Shown here: piece by piece, positions 25,246 to 36,674 of the stretch
Numbering within the stretch: position 1 is the stretch's first letter
Layout of the letters: each line of letters starts with the position of its first letter
Source of the DNA: Marivita sp041725935
GTDB lineage: Bacteria > Pseudomonadota > Alphaproteobacteria > Rhodobacterales > Rhodobacteraceae
DNA: 64,000 nt
Direction of reading: 5' to 3'
NCBI GenBank assembly: GCA_041725935.1
Contig: JBGRQD010000007.1
Coordinates: 186,001 to 250,000 of the forward strand
The notes under the pieces: model-generated
Seen by the model: only the letters and a program-made list of their open reading frames with translations
Told to the model about the DNA's origin: nothing
Database searches by the model: none
Made by a program: the position numbers and the translations under genes

Positions 25246-25281
25246 AAAAATACCGCGGGGGTCTGGGGGCAGAGCCCCCAG
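25246..25281 (-). terminator. gyrB terminator of the GGGGGC-TCT-GCCCCC type
   Basis: On the minus strand CTGGGGGC-TCT-GCCCCCAG is followed by ACCCCCGCGGTATTTTTG, with the T-run at 25250-25246. I recall this hairpin plus GGTATTT context as a frequent 3' element in Rhodobacteraceae genomes. A smaller stem ATTGGC-TGC-GCCAAT (25290-25304) lies between it and the gyrB stop. Confidence 0.85.
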
Positions 25282-25317
25282 CCTGTCGGATTGGCGCAGC
25301 CAATTCGAAACCCCGTG

Positions 25318-27735
<2,418 letters not shown>

Positions 27736-27842
27736 GAATTCACCCTTCGTTTTTCTGTTGATTTTATACGCCAAAGCCAAAGGGTTGTCACGCGACTGAC
27801 ACAAGATTTAGCGGTTCGCGAATTTGGCGAGCCGACAGTTTG

Positions 27843-28952
27843 TCAGGGCACGGCGCCTGGGAAAACCGAGGTCCCCTGGTCGGTCTCGGTCACTTCGAAA
27901 TACTGTGCACGATCTCCCAATTCGCTGAAAAGCTCGGGCCCGGTTCCGGTCATCCACGCTTGTGCCCCCAGCGCGCAAATCTCGTCATAAAGCGCAGCCC
28001 GCCTGCGGGCATCCAGATGTGCGGCCACCTCGTCAAGCAGAACGATCGGAGGTGCACCAAAATCCTTGATGAGGGCGCGCGCGTTTGACAGCACCAGCGA
28101 GATCAGGAGCGCTTTCTGTTCCCCGGTCGAGCTGTCGGCCGCGGGAACGCCCTTGGCGGCAAATACTCCATAAAGATCGGCGCGATGGGGTCCGACAAGG
28201 CTCCGCCCTGCTGCCAGATCGCGAAATCTGCTTTCCTGATACGCAAACCGCAGATCACTCTCGGTTTCCGGCATCTCGCCCTCGGTCTGGATCAGGTCAA
28301 GTTGGGCCGCCGGAAACTCGGTGCTGGCCTGATCCTGTGCATTGGCGATCCGGTCGAGGGCCCGCACACGATTTGCGTGTATGGCCGCACCTGACTGCGC
28401 CATCTGCGCCTCCAGCGCCTTGTACCATATCGGGTCACGCACCTGGTCCTTGAGCAGCCGATTGCGTTCGCGCATCGCCTTTTCATAGGTCAGGGACTGG
28501 TCACCGTGATCCGGGAAAAAGCTGAGGGTCATGCGGTCGAGAAACCGCCTCCGACCCTCAGCGCCCTCGATCCACAGCCTGTCCATTGATGGCAGCAGCC
28601 AAAGGAGCCGGATCAGTTCGCCCAACCGCGCCTGCGGGGCGGGTTTGTCGTTGATCCTGACCTGACGCGGCGTGCCCTGCTCTGACTGGAAGCTGATCTC
28701 TTGCACACCTTCCGGCGTGTTCACGAGGCCACCGACCTTCCAACCCAGTCCTTCGGGTCGCCGGGTCATCTCTTGCGCCGAGGCGCGTCGCATGCCGCGT
28801 CCGGGCGAAAACAGCGACACCGCCTCGATCAGATTGGTCTTCCCAGCGCCGTTGGGGCCGAACAACACAACGGGACGTGCATCGGGCTCAAGCGACACAT
28901 GCAGGTGCGAACGGAAATGCGACAGCGTGAGGCGGTTGATGTAAAGCGGCAA
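27843..28952 (-). CDS. recF: DNA replication/repair protein RecF
   Basis: SMC-like ATPase that loads RecA at single-strand gaps. The 369-aa product has Walker A FGPNGAGKTNLIEAVSLF near the N-terminus, the ABC signature region SSTGEQKALLISLVLSNA and Walker B with D-loop PPIVLLDEVAAHLDARRR. The order dnaN-recF-gyrB is the classic replication cluster. Gaps to its neighbours are short (29 bases from dnaN), so it is probably cotranscribed. Confidence 0.97.
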   Translation of the reverse strand: MPLYINRLTLSHFRSHLHVSLEPDARPVVLFGPNGAGKTNLIEAVSLFSPGRGMRRASAQEMTRRPEGLGWKVGGLVNTPEGVQEISFQSEQGTPRQVRINDKPAPQARLGELIRLLWLLPSMDRLWIEGAEGRRRFLDRMTLSFFPDHGDQSLTYEKAMRERNRLLKDQVRDPIWYKALEAQMAQSGAAIHANRVRALDRIANAQDQASTEFPAAQLDLIQTEGEMPETESDLRFAYQESRFRDLAAGRSLVGPHRADLYGVFAAKGVPAADSSTGEQKALLISLVLSNARALIKDFGAPPIVLLDEVAAHLDARRRAALYDEICALGAQAWMTGTGPELFSELGDRAQYFEVTETDQGTSVFPGAVP

Positions 28953-28981
28953 CAGCGCCCCCTGTTACAGGTGCAGCGTGG

Positions 28982-30100
28982 TCACACCCGCATCGGCATG
29001 ACAACGTAAACCGCGCTGGTGTCGTTGCCTTCGCGCATCAGGGTCGGGTCGCCTGAGGAATTGAACATGAAGACGGCGTTTTCGCGGTCCACTTGGCTGG
29101 CGATCTCGAGCAGATACTTTGCGTTGAACCCAATCTCGAGACGGTCATCTGAGTAGGCCACAGCCAGCTCTTCCTCGGCGGCACCGCTGTCGGGGGCGTT
29201 GACCGACAGGATCAGACGATCTTCGTCAAGCTGCAACTTGACCGCGCGGGAGCGTTCGGACGAGACCGTGGCGACACGGTCAACCGCCTTGGCGAACTCG
29301 GCTGCATCGACTTCGAGGCGCCGCGTGTTGCCCTGCGGAATGACGCGGGTGTAATCGGGGAAGGTGCCGTCGATCACCTTGGATGTCAGGGTGATGTCTG
29401 GTGTGGCAAAGCGCACCTTGGTTTCGGACACAGAGACCGCGATCTGCATGTCGTCGTCATCGAGCAGCTTGCGCATCTCGCCGACAGTCTTGCGGGGAAC
29501 GATAACCCCCGGCATGTCCGACGCGCCATTGGGCAACGGAGCGTCGATCCGGGCAAGCCTGTGGCCATCCGTGGCGACACAGCGCAGCACCTTGCCGTCT
29601 TCACCATCGGAGACATGCATGTAGACGCCGTTCAGGTAATAGCGGGTTTCCTCGGTCGAGATCGCGAATTTGGACTTGTCGAACAACCGGCGCAACACGG
29701 GCGCAGGGGCCGAGAAGTTCGCGCTATACTCGGACGACGCCATTACGGGGAAGTCCTCTTTCGGCAGGGTCGCGAGCGAAAAGTTCGACCGGCCCGCTTC
29801 GACAGTCAGACGACCGGAGGTGCTGTCCTCAGACAGCGACACCAGGGCCCCGTCGGGCAGCTTGCGCACGATTTCGTGCAAGGTCACAGCGGACACGGTG
29901 GTCGCGCCCGCGCGTTCGACCTGTGCCGTAGCCCGGTCGACCACCTCGATGTCGAGGTCGGTCGCCCGGAACTGAACCGTGTCGCCGTCGGCTTCGATCA
30001 GGACGTTGGCGAGAATGGGAATGGTGTTGCGCCGTTCTACAACGGATTGCGCCTGCGACACCGCCTTGAGCAGCGTTCCGCGTTCCATGCTGAATTTCAT
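28982..30100 (-). CDS. dnaN: DNA polymerase III beta subunit (sliding clamp)
   Basis: 372-aa ring-forming processivity clamp with three repeated domains. Typical stretches: MKFSMERGTLLKAVSQAQSV, RNTIPILANVLIEADGD, FAISTEETRYYLNGVYMHV, the FPDYTRVIPQG segment and the terminal YVVMPMRV, which contains the conserved C-terminal peptide next to the hydrophobic pocket. It follows dnaA by about 150 bases. Confidence 0.98.
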   Translation of the reverse strand: MKFSMERGTLLKAVSQAQSVVERRNTIPILANVLIEADGDTVQFRATDLDIEVVDRATAQVERAGATTVSAVTLHEIVRKLPDGALVSLSEDSTSGRLTVEAGRSNFSLATLPKEDFPVMASSEYSANFSAPAPVLRRLFDKSKFAISTEETRYYLNGVYMHVSDGEDGKVLRCVATDGHRLARIDAPLPNGASDMPGVIVPRKTVGEMRKLLDDDDMQIAVSVSETKVRFATPDITLTSKVIDGTFPDYTRVIPQGNTRRLEVDAAEFAKAVDRVATVSSERSRAVKLQLDEDRLILSVNAPDSGAAEEELAVAYSDDRLEIGFNAKYLLEIASQVDRENAVFMFNSSGDPTLMREGNDTSAVYVVMPMRV

Positions 30101-30254
30101 GCATTTATCCCCCGACTGGCCGGACGCCGACAGTAACCCGCATCAGGGTTGCTCTCCAAGCCCTTGTTTTGCAATTTCTTGGCCGGATTGGGCGCAGGGT
30201 CAAGGGCGGGCGTGCCGCAAGTCACGCGACAGCCGCATTTGTGGTGTCTGGGAC

Positions 30255-31637
30255 TCAGGCTTCGAGCGAACGACGCAGCAATTCAACGTCTTCCGCGATC
30301 TGAGCGTCCTGTCTTTTGAGCTCTTCGATGCGGCGGACACCGTGCATGACCGTGGTGTGGTCCCGACCACCAAAATGGCGCCCGATTTCGGGCAGCGACC
30401 GTGTGGTCAGCTGCTTGCACAGGTACATAGCGATCTGGCGGGGACGGGCAAAGGTGCGAACACGCTTGGGACCGACAAGGTCAGAGTGACGGATGAGATA
30501 ATGGTCGGCCACCTTGCGCTGAATCTCTTCGATCGAGACCTTGCGTTCGGACACGCGCAGTATGTCGGTCAGACATTCCTGCGTCAGATCCATCGAGATC
30601 GGCTTTCCGACCAGCGAGGCAAAGGCAAAGAGCCGGGTCAGCGCGCCTTCGAGGATACGGACATTGCTGACAATGCGGGCGGCCAGGAATTCGAGGATAC
30701 CGCGTTCGACTTCGAGACCCGGGTACATCCGGGCATACATTTCTGATTTGGCCTGAAGGATGCCGAGGCGCAGTTCATAATCCGTCGGGTGAAGATCCAC
30801 GACCAGACCGCTTTGCAGGCGCGAGCGGATGCGGTTCTCGAGATCCTTGATCTCGTCCGGGGCGCGATCGGCGGAAATGATGATCTGCTTGTGCTGGTCC
30901 ACCAGCGCGTTGAACGTGTGGAAGAACTCTTCCTGCGTGCTGTCCTTGCCGGCGATAAACTGGACATCATCCACCATCAGCACGTCCACCGAGCGGAACA
31001 ATTCCTTGAAGTCCATCATCTTGCGGTCACGCAGTGCCTGAACGAAACGGTACATGAATTGCTCTGCCGACAGGTTGAGCACGGTGAGGTGCGGATGACG
31101 CGTCCGCAATTCCCACGCGATGGCGTGCATAAGGTGCGTTTTACCAAGGCCCACACCGCCATAGAGGAAAAGTGGATTGAACGTTACGGGTCCACCCTCG
31201 GCAACGCGGCGGGCGGCGGCATGCGCCAGCTCGTTCGGCTTGCCGACAACGAAGGTGTCGAAGGTAAATCGCTTGTCTAGCGGTGATCCGTTCAGCGCGT
31301 CGGGCGATGAGGCAGACCGGGTCTGAACTTGCGGTGCCGCAAGAGGTTCGGGCTGGTGATCCTGGGCCGGAGCCCGAGCGGGTGCAGTCTGGGTCGCATT
31401 TACAGTATCGAATACGACACGCCTGACCGTTGGATTCAGCCGTGTGATCTTGGACAAGAGCAGGTCGCCGTAGTTCTGCGACACGTAGTTGCCGAGGAAG
31501 TTGGTCGGGACGTTGAAGCGCGCGATGCCTTCCTCAGCGCCGACGTATTTCAGTGGTTCGATCCAGCTTTGAAAGCAGTTTGCTCCCATTGTCTGATGCA
31601 GCTCATCCCGAATCGATCCCCACTGGTCTTGCGTCAT
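30255..31637 (-). CDS. dnaA: Chromosomal replication initiator DnaA
   Basis: AAA+ initiator that opens the origin. The 460-aa product has the N-terminal DnaB/DiaA-interaction domain (WGSIRDELHQTMGANCFQSW), a variable proline/alanine/glutamine-rich domain II, the AAA+ domain III with Walker A YGGVGLGKTHLMHAI and Walker B LMVDDVQFIAGK, and the DNA-binding domain IV with the DnaA signature GGRDHTTVMHGVRRIEEL. The ATG at 31637 (MTQDQWGS) is chosen because AGGGA sits four bases upstream and the residues match DnaA N-termini; the frame extends to 31697 without a better signal. Confidence 0.97.
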   Translation of the reverse strand: MTQDQWGSIRDELHQTMGANCFQSWIEPLKYVGAEEGIARFNVPTNFLGNYVSQNYGDLLLSKITRLNPTVRRVVFDTVNATQTAPARAPAQDHQPEPLAAPQVQTRSASSPDALNGSPLDKRFTFDTFVVGKPNELAHAAARRVAEGGPVTFNPLFLYGGVGLGKTHLMHAIAWELRTRHPHLTVLNLSAEQFMYRFVQALRDRKMMDFKELFRSVDVLMVDDVQFIAGKDSTQEEFFHTFNALVDQHKQIIISADRAPDEIKDLENRIRSRLQSGLVVDLHPTDYELRLGILQAKSEMYARMYPGLEVERGILEFLAARIVSNVRILEGALTRLFAFASLVGKPISMDLTQECLTDILRVSERKVSIEEIQRKVADHYLIRHSDLVGPKRVRTFARPRQIAMYLCKQLTTRSLPEIGRHFGGRDHTTVMHGVRRIEELKRQDAQIAEDVELLRRSLEA

Positions 31638-32043
31638 TTGTCCCTGTTCCACTGTCTGCATGTGCCTTGGCACACTGTCCCCATATTCAGAAGCCAAACG
31701 GATGGCTTCCTCGACTCACGTTCTGGAAACGACGAACCAGGCTCTCCGGGATCGACCCGGATGACCAAGATCGGGGTGACGAACACCTGGCAGATGGAGT
31801 TCGTAACAGCCCTTGCATCAATATGGACGAGGCGGTTGATTTTGTACCAATTATGCCATCAGGCCAAACTCGAGACATTCTTCGGTCTCGAAACTGGACT
31901 GATGGTGCCTGTCCCCCCAGCGCGACGTGACTCGCACTCAAGGTTTATATGGGTCGGAAGAGGTGCGGCAACTGAACTTCGTTGTTGACTCAGGCATTGC
32001 CGGAAAAGAATCTCGGACCGGTGCAGGCCTGCGCAAGAGACAT
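31638..32043. other. dnaA upstream region with clustered GANTC sites
   Basis: About 400 noncoding bases between the rpsT terminator and the dnaA start. GANTC, the CcrM methylation site, occurs at 31713, 31929, 31987 and 32008 here, plus 31610 inside dnaA and 32105 just beyond the rpsT terminator. I searched by eye for DnaA boxes (TTATCCACA and one-mismatch forms) and found no convincing cluster, so I do not call an origin. It must hold the dnaA promoter, which I could not resolve. Confidence 0.55.
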
Positions 32044-32070
32044 AAAAAAAGCCGCCTCGACCGAGGCGGC
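32044..32070 (-). terminator. Rho-independent terminator after rpsT
   Basis: On the minus strand GCCGCCTCGG/TCGAGGCGGC forms a tight hairpin followed immediately by seven T residues. Confidence 0.93.
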
Positions 32071-32109
32071 GTCTTGATTTCAAACGGCTGTTTTGTCACC
32101 CGACGATTC

Positions 32110-32373
32110 TCAGGCGATTGCTTTGACGCGTGACGCAAGACGCGACACTTTGCGGGACGCCGTGTTCTTGTGGTAAACGCCTTTTGTCACGCCGCGCATG
32201 ATTTCAGGCTGCGCTGCGCGAAGCGCTGCGGTCGCTGCTTCCTTGTCACCAGAAGCGATGGCTTCTTCGACTTTGCGCAGGAATGTACGGATGCGCGAAC
32301 GACGCGCCTTGTTGATGGCGAAACGCTTTTCGTTCTGGTTCGCGCGCTTCTTTGCCTGGGGCGAATTTGCCAT
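32110..32373 (-). CDS. rpsT: 30S ribosomal protein S20
   Basis: 87-aa primary rRNA-binding protein of the small subunit. The sequence is typical throughout: MANSPQAKKRANQNEKRF, then NKARRSRIRTFLRKVEEAI and GVTKGVYHKNTASRKVSRLA, rich in Lys, Arg and Ala as expected for three long helices. It is monocistronic here, with its own strong terminator, and lies just upstream of dnaA on the same strand. Confidence 0.98.
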   Translation of the reverse strand: MANSPQAKKRANQNEKRFAINKARRSRIRTFLRKVEEAIASGDKEAATAALRAAQPEIMRGVTKGVYHKNTASRKVSRLASRVKAIA

Positions 32374-32529
32374 GTGATCTATCCTGGTTCGTTACGTTCA
32401 AATCGGGTTGCATATGAGAGCACGCCCGGAGCCAACGACCGGATCGAATCTTGCCTGAGCGGGCATCACACGCATGTATCGGGGCCATATAGCCCCAGAT
32501 CGCTTTTATGAAAAGGCCTCTTTTCGCGC

Positions 32530-33306
32530 TTATCTGTCGCGGAACTGGGCTGTGCGTTTCTCGAGAAAGGCCGCCATGCCCTCTTTCTGGTCCTCGGTCG
32601 CAAAGAGCGAGTGGAACAGACGCCGTTCCGCCAACAGACCTTCGCTCAGCGTTGTCTCATATGCGCGGTTCACGGCCTCCTTGACGGCAAAGGTCGCCAG
32701 CATGGATTTCTCAGCGATCTTGGCAGCTGCGGATTGCGCTTCTTCCATCAGGGATTTCGCGGGCACCACTCGGCTGACAAGGCCAGAGCGTTCGGCTTCT
32801 TCTGCATCCATGAAACGCCCGGTGAGGTGCATGTCCATGGATTTGGACTTGCCGACAAATCGCGTCAGACGCTGCGTTCCGCCGATACCGGCGACGACAC
32901 CCAGATTGATCTCGGGCTGTCCGAACTTGGCGTTGTCCGCGGCGATGATGAAATCGCACATCATGGCCAATTCGCAGCCACCGCCCAGCGCGTAGCCTGA
33001 CACAGCCGCGATGATCGGCTTGCGGACCTTGCAGACGGCCTGCGATTCCGATCCGAAAAAGTCGGACAGGAACATTTCGACAAAGGTTTTCTCGGACATC
33101 TCCTTGATGTCTGCCCCTGCCGCAAATGCCTTGGCTGATCCAGTGAGGATGATACACCGCACCTTTTCGTTGCCATCGGCATCTTCAAGCGCACTTGCCA
33201 GCTCAGACAACAATTGGCTGTTGAGCGCATTGAGCGCGTCCGGCCGATTCAGTTTTATGGTGGCAACATGATCTTCGATTTCGACGATGATCGTCTCATA
33301 AGCCAT
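32530..33306 (-). CDS. Enoyl-CoA hydratase (crotonase family)
   Basis: 258-aa crotonase that hydrates 2-enoyl-CoA in beta-oxidation. The oxyanion-hole segments are FAAGADIKEM and SGYALGGGCELAMMCDF, and the two catalytic glutamates are at residues 112 (in GGGCELAMM) and 132 (in KFGQPEINLGVVAGIGG), so a true hydratase is likely rather than an isomerase. The chain ends typically with FLEKRTAQFRDR. It lies between rpsT and mutM and has no other fatty-acid genes next to it. Confidence 0.95.
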   Translation of the reverse strand: MAYETIIVEIEDHVATIKLNRPDALNALNSQLLSELASALEDADGNEKVRCIILTGSAKAFAAGADIKEMSEKTFVEMFLSDFFGSESQAVCKVRKPIIAAVSGYALGGGCELAMMCDFIIAADNAKFGQPEINLGVVAGIGGTQRLTRFVGKSKSMDMHLTGRFMDAEEAERSGLVSRVVPAKSLMEEAQSAAAKIAEKSMLATFAVKEAVNRAYETTLSEGLLAERRLFHSLFATEDQKEGMAAFLEKRTAQFRDR

Positions 33307-33371
33307 GAGTGAGGGCTCCGTTCGGTGATCTCAGGGATGCAGCCTTACGCATCTGGCGGGCAGCGTTCAAG

Positions 33372-34223
33372 TTATCTTTGACAGGTCGGACAATAGAAAG
33401 TGGATCGCCCGGATTGCACGATCCTGCGGATTGTCGACTGGCAGTCGGCGGTGCGGCAGGGCTCGCCTTCGCGGCCGTAAACGTCAAAGCTGTGCTGAAA
33501 ATATCCAAGTTCTCCATCGGCTTGCCGGAAGTCGCGCAGGGATGACCCACCTGCCCGGATCGCGTCAGACAACACATCCCGGATGACAGGAACAAGGCTC
33601 GAGATGCGGTCATTCGACACGCGGCGCGCGGGTCGGGTCGGGTGAATTTTTGCCCGGAAAAGCGCCTCGCAGACATAGATATTGCCAAGGCCTGCGACCG
33701 TCTTCTGATCGAGAAGCGCCGATTTCATAGGCATGTTGCGGTTGGATAAAGCTGTCACGAGGTAGTTTTCGTCAAAGCTGTTGCCCAAGGGCTCTGGCCC
33801 GATCGCGGCAAGGAGCGGGTGGGAGTCGCCGTCAGCAGTGGTGAACAGATCCATTGCGCCAAAGCGACGAGGATCGTTGAAGGTGATGCGCGCCCCGTTT
33901 TCCATATCGAACACAACGTGGTCGTGTTTTTCGGCTGCCGGGTGGTCATGCACGAACTGCCCCAGGGGATCGCCAGACACCAGCATCCGCCCGGACATGC
34001 CCAGATGGATCAGCGCGGTTTCTCCGCTGTCGAGATCGGCGAGGATGTATTTTGATCGACGCCGCAGCCTCAGAACCCGTTTGCCGGTCAGACGTGCGGC
34101 CATGTTTTCAGGAAAGGGCCAGCGCAGATCGGGGCGATTGACCCGGGCTTGAGAAATGACAAAGCCCTCCATCGCGGGGGCCAGCCCGCGTCGAACCGTC
34201 TCAACCTCTGGTAATTCGGGCAT
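33372..34223 (-). CDS. mutM: Formamidopyrimidine-DNA glycosylase
   Basis: Base-excision repair enzyme that removes 8-oxoguanine and formamidopyrimidines. The 283-aa product begins MPELPEVETVRRGLAP, so the catalytic Pro1 and Glu2 (after Met removal) are present; the H2TH part contains DQKTVAGLGNIYVCEALF, and the C-terminal zinc finger has four cysteines in GEPCRTADC and TFYCPTCQR. It is divergent from ubiE, with about 85 bases between, an arrangement common in alphaproteobacteria. Confidence 0.97.
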   Translation of the reverse strand: MPELPEVETVRRGLAPAMEGFVISQARVNRPDLRWPFPENMAARLTGKRVLRLRRRSKYILADLDSGETALIHLGMSGRMLVSGDPLGQFVHDHPAAEKHDHVVFDMENGARITFNDPRRFGAMDLFTTADGDSHPLLAAIGPEPLGNSFDENYLVTALSNRNMPMKSALLDQKTVAGLGNIYVCEALFRAKIHPTRPARRVSNDRISSLVPVIRDVLSDAIRAGGSSLRDFRQADGELGYFQHSFDVYGREGEPCRTADCQSTIRRIVQSGRSTFYCPTCQR

Positions 34224-34307
34224 TCTGGGTGTCCTGCTCGTGTCGTCGCATTGTATCGCCGGGTGGGCGCTCTATAAGAAAGTCTGGCACGGGAAACGGC
34301 AAGGCAT

Positions 34308-35060
34308 ATGGCAGACGAAAATCAATCCACCACGCATTTCGGGTTTCAGGATGTGCCTGAGACCGAAAAGGCGGGCCGCGTTCAGGGCGTGTTCAGCTCT
34401 GTCGCCTCGAAATACGACGTCATGAACGATGCCATGTCCTTTGGCATCCACCGCATCTGGAAGGATGCGATGATGGACTGGCTTGCGCCGCGACCGGGTC
34501 AGAGGCTGCTCGATGTCGCTGGCGGGACCGGGGATGTGTCCTTTCGGTTTCTCAAGCGTGCGGGACGTGGCCATGCAACGGTTCTGGACCTGACCGAACT
34601 GATGCTGATCGAAGGCCGCAAGCGCGCCGAAGCGAACGCGATGAGCGACAGCCTTGACTGGGTGGTCGGTGACGCGATGCATCTGCCGTTCGACGACAAC
34701 ACGTTCGACGTTTACACGATTTCCTTCGGCATCCGGAACGTGACCCGCCCGCAGGAAGCGCTGAATGAGGCGTTTCGCGTGTTACGCCCCGGTGGCCGGT
34801 TGATGGTGCTCGAATTCAGCCAGATTCCCAACGAGATGATGCAGAAGGTCTATGACCTTTATTCCTTCAACATCATCCCGCGCATGGGGCAGATGATTGC
34901 CAATGACCGCGACAGCTATCAGTACCTTGTCGAGTCGATCCGAAAGTTTCCCGATCAGGACACGTTTCTTGGCATGGTCCGGCACGCCGGCTTTGAGAAT
35001 GCCAAGTACCGCAACCTGAGCATGGGCATTGCCTGCCTGCATTCGGGGTGGAAAATCTGA
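34308..35060 (+). CDS. ubiE: Ubiquinone/menaquinone biosynthesis C-methyltransferase UbiE
   Basis: SAM-dependent C-methyltransferase of ubiquinone synthesis. The 250-aa product has the SAM motif LLDVAGGTGDVSFRFL, the family signature YDVMNDAMSFGIHRIWKDAM near the N-terminus and VTRPQEALNEAFRVLRPGGR in the middle. It is followed by ubiB with only one base between the two, so both ubiquinone genes form one unit. Confidence 0.97.
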   Translation: MADENQSTTHFGFQDVPETEKAGRVQGVFSSVASKYDVMNDAMSFGIHRIWKDAMMDWLAPRPGQRLLDVAGGTGDVSFRFLKRAGRGHATVLDLTELMLIEGRKRAEANAMSDSLDWVVGDAMHLPFDDNTFDVYTISFGIRNVTRPQEALNEAFRVLRPGGRLMVLEFSQIPNEMMQKVYDLYSFNIIPRMGQMIANDRDSYQYLVESIRKFPDQDTFLGMVRHAGFENAKYRNLSMGIACLHSGWKI

Positions 35061-35061
35061 C

Positions 35062-36594
35062 GTGAGAGGGCCGCACAATATCCTGCGCCTGATCCGTACA
35101 GGCGCGACGCTGGAGCGTACGGGGGCGATGGGTGTCGTTCTTGATGCCTTCGATGCGCCAAAGCCGTTGCGCGTTGCCGCGCGTCTGTTGGGCTGGCCGT
35201 TCAAGTGGCTGGGGTACAACGGCGATCCTTCCGTACCGCCCGCGCCGCGCGCCCTGACCGCGCTTGGCCCGGCCTATATCAAGTTCGGGCAGGTTCTCAG
35301 CACCCGTCCAGACGTTGTCGGCGACGAGATGGCAACGCAGCTGCGCGTCCTGCAGGACAAGCTGCCGCCGTTTTCGGTTGCCGAGGCAAAGCAGATGGTC
35401 GCCTCCGAACTGGGAGTGCCTGTCGATACGGTGTTCTCGGAATTCAGCGAACCTGTTGCAGCGGCCTCAATCGCGCAAGTTCACAAGGCAACGCTGGGCC
35501 AGACCGGTGAAACGGTCGCGGTCAAGGTGCTGAGACCGAACATTGAAAAGGATTTTCGCAAGGACATCGACGCCTTCTATTTTGCCGCCAGTTTGATCGA
35601 GCTTTTGTCGCCATCCTCCCGCCGATTGCGGCCAATGGACGTGATCACCCATTTCGAAGGCGTGGTGATGGGCGAACTGGATCTGCGTCTTGAATCCGCC
35701 GCTGCCTCTGAATTCGCAGCGAATACAGTACAGGACGACGGGTTCCAGCTCCCCGAGATCAAGTGGGATTTGTCCAGCCGTCGCGTCATGACGATGAGCT
35801 GGGCTGTCGGTCTGCCGCTTGGTGACAACGACGCGCTGGATGCCGCAGGTCATGACCGGGTCGCGCTGAGTGAACGGGTTTTGCAGCTTTTCCTGCAACA
35901 CGCGCTGCGCGACGGGTTTTTCCATGCGGACATGCACCAAGGCAATCTAAAGGTTGCGCCCAATGGCGATATCATTGCCCTGGATTTCGGCATCATGGGC
36001 CATATCGACGAATACACCCGCCGGGTCTATGCCGAGATCCTCTATGGGTTCATCCGGCGCGACTACAAACGCGTGGCCGAGGTGCATTTCGAAGCAGGCT
36101 ACGTGCCCAACGATCGCGATGTGGATGAGTTTGCGCGCGCTTTGCGGGCTGTGGGGGAGCCGATCTTCGGCATGGATGCAACGCGGATCTCCATGGGGCG
36201 GCTGCTCAGCTATCTCTTCGAGGTCACCGAGCGCTTCGGCATGGAAACCCGGACCGAACTGATCCTGCTGCAGCGCACCATGGTTGTTGTCGAAGGTGTG
36301 GCCCGGTCGCTTGATCCCAAGATGAACATCTGGAACGTCGCCAAGCCGATCGTCGAGGATTACATCAAGACCAGCATCGGTCCGCGCGCCTTTGCAAAGG
36401 ATCTTGGGAAAACCGCGCTTGTACTGGCGCGCTTCGGACCTCGACTGCCCGGCCTGATGGAGCAACTTCTGATCGAACAGGCCCAGGGTACGCCCGAACC
36501 GAAAAAGAACCCGGCGCGGGCGGCTGTGCTATGGGCCTTGGTCGGTGCCGTGATCGGTGGTGGCCTCGTGGCGCTTGTCGAAGTCTTTTTGTGA
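35062..36594 (+). CDS. ubiB: Ubiquinone biosynthesis regulatory kinase-like protein UbiB
   Basis: 510-aa atypical kinase/ATPase of the UbiB/COQ8 (ABC1/ADCK) family required for ubiquinone synthesis. The family-defining KxGQ motif is present in YIKFGQVLSTRPD, followed by the AAAS-type loop PVAAASIAQVHKATL (alanine-rich in place of the glycine-rich loop), the catalytic GFFHADMHQGNLKV and metal-binding DFGIMGHID. The C-terminus ends in a hydrophobic anchor (LWALVGAVIGGGLVALVEVF). The GTG at 35062 starts one base after the ubiE stop; reading further upstream would overlap ubiE. Confidence 0.96.
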   Translation: MRGPHNILRLIRTGATLERTGAMGVVLDAFDAPKPLRVAARLLGWPFKWLGYNGDPSVPPAPRALTALGPAYIKFGQVLSTRPDVVGDEMATQLRVLQDKLPPFSVAEAKQMVASELGVPVDTVFSEFSEPVAAASIAQVHKATLGQTGETVAVKVLRPNIEKDFRKDIDAFYFAASLIELLSPSSRRLRPMDVITHFEGVVMGELDLRLESAAASEFAANTVQDDGFQLPEIKWDLSSRRVMTMSWAVGLPLGDNDALDAAGHDRVALSERVLQLFLQHALRDGFFHADMHQGNLKVAPNGDIIALDFGIMGHIDEYTRRVYAEILYGFIRRDYKRVAEVHFEAGYVPNDRDVDEFARALRAVGEPIFGMDATRISMGRLLSYLFEVTERFGMETRTELILLQRTMVVVEGVARSLDPKMNIWNVAKPIVEDYIKTSIGPRAFAKDLGKTALVLARFGPRLPGLMEQLLIEQAQGTPEPKKNPARAAVLWALVGAVIGGGLVALVEVFL

Positions 36595-36674
36595 TCCCGA
36601 CGCGGGCTTCGTAACCAAATCCTAACCCTCCGGACCGTACGTTCTGCCAAACCGCAGAATGCGAGGGCCGTGAT

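Noticed and set aside
31638..32043. Possible chromosomal origin upstream of dnaA
   Set aside because: No convincing DnaA box cluster or A+T-rich unwinding element was visible; in this group the origin is often elsewhere.
36611..36626. CtrA-like GTAA-N7-CTAAC upstream of the transglycosylase-flhA operon
   Set aside because: Only 7 of 9 consensus positions match; well over a hundred such matches are expected by chance in 64 kb, so it is not evidence by itself despite its position.
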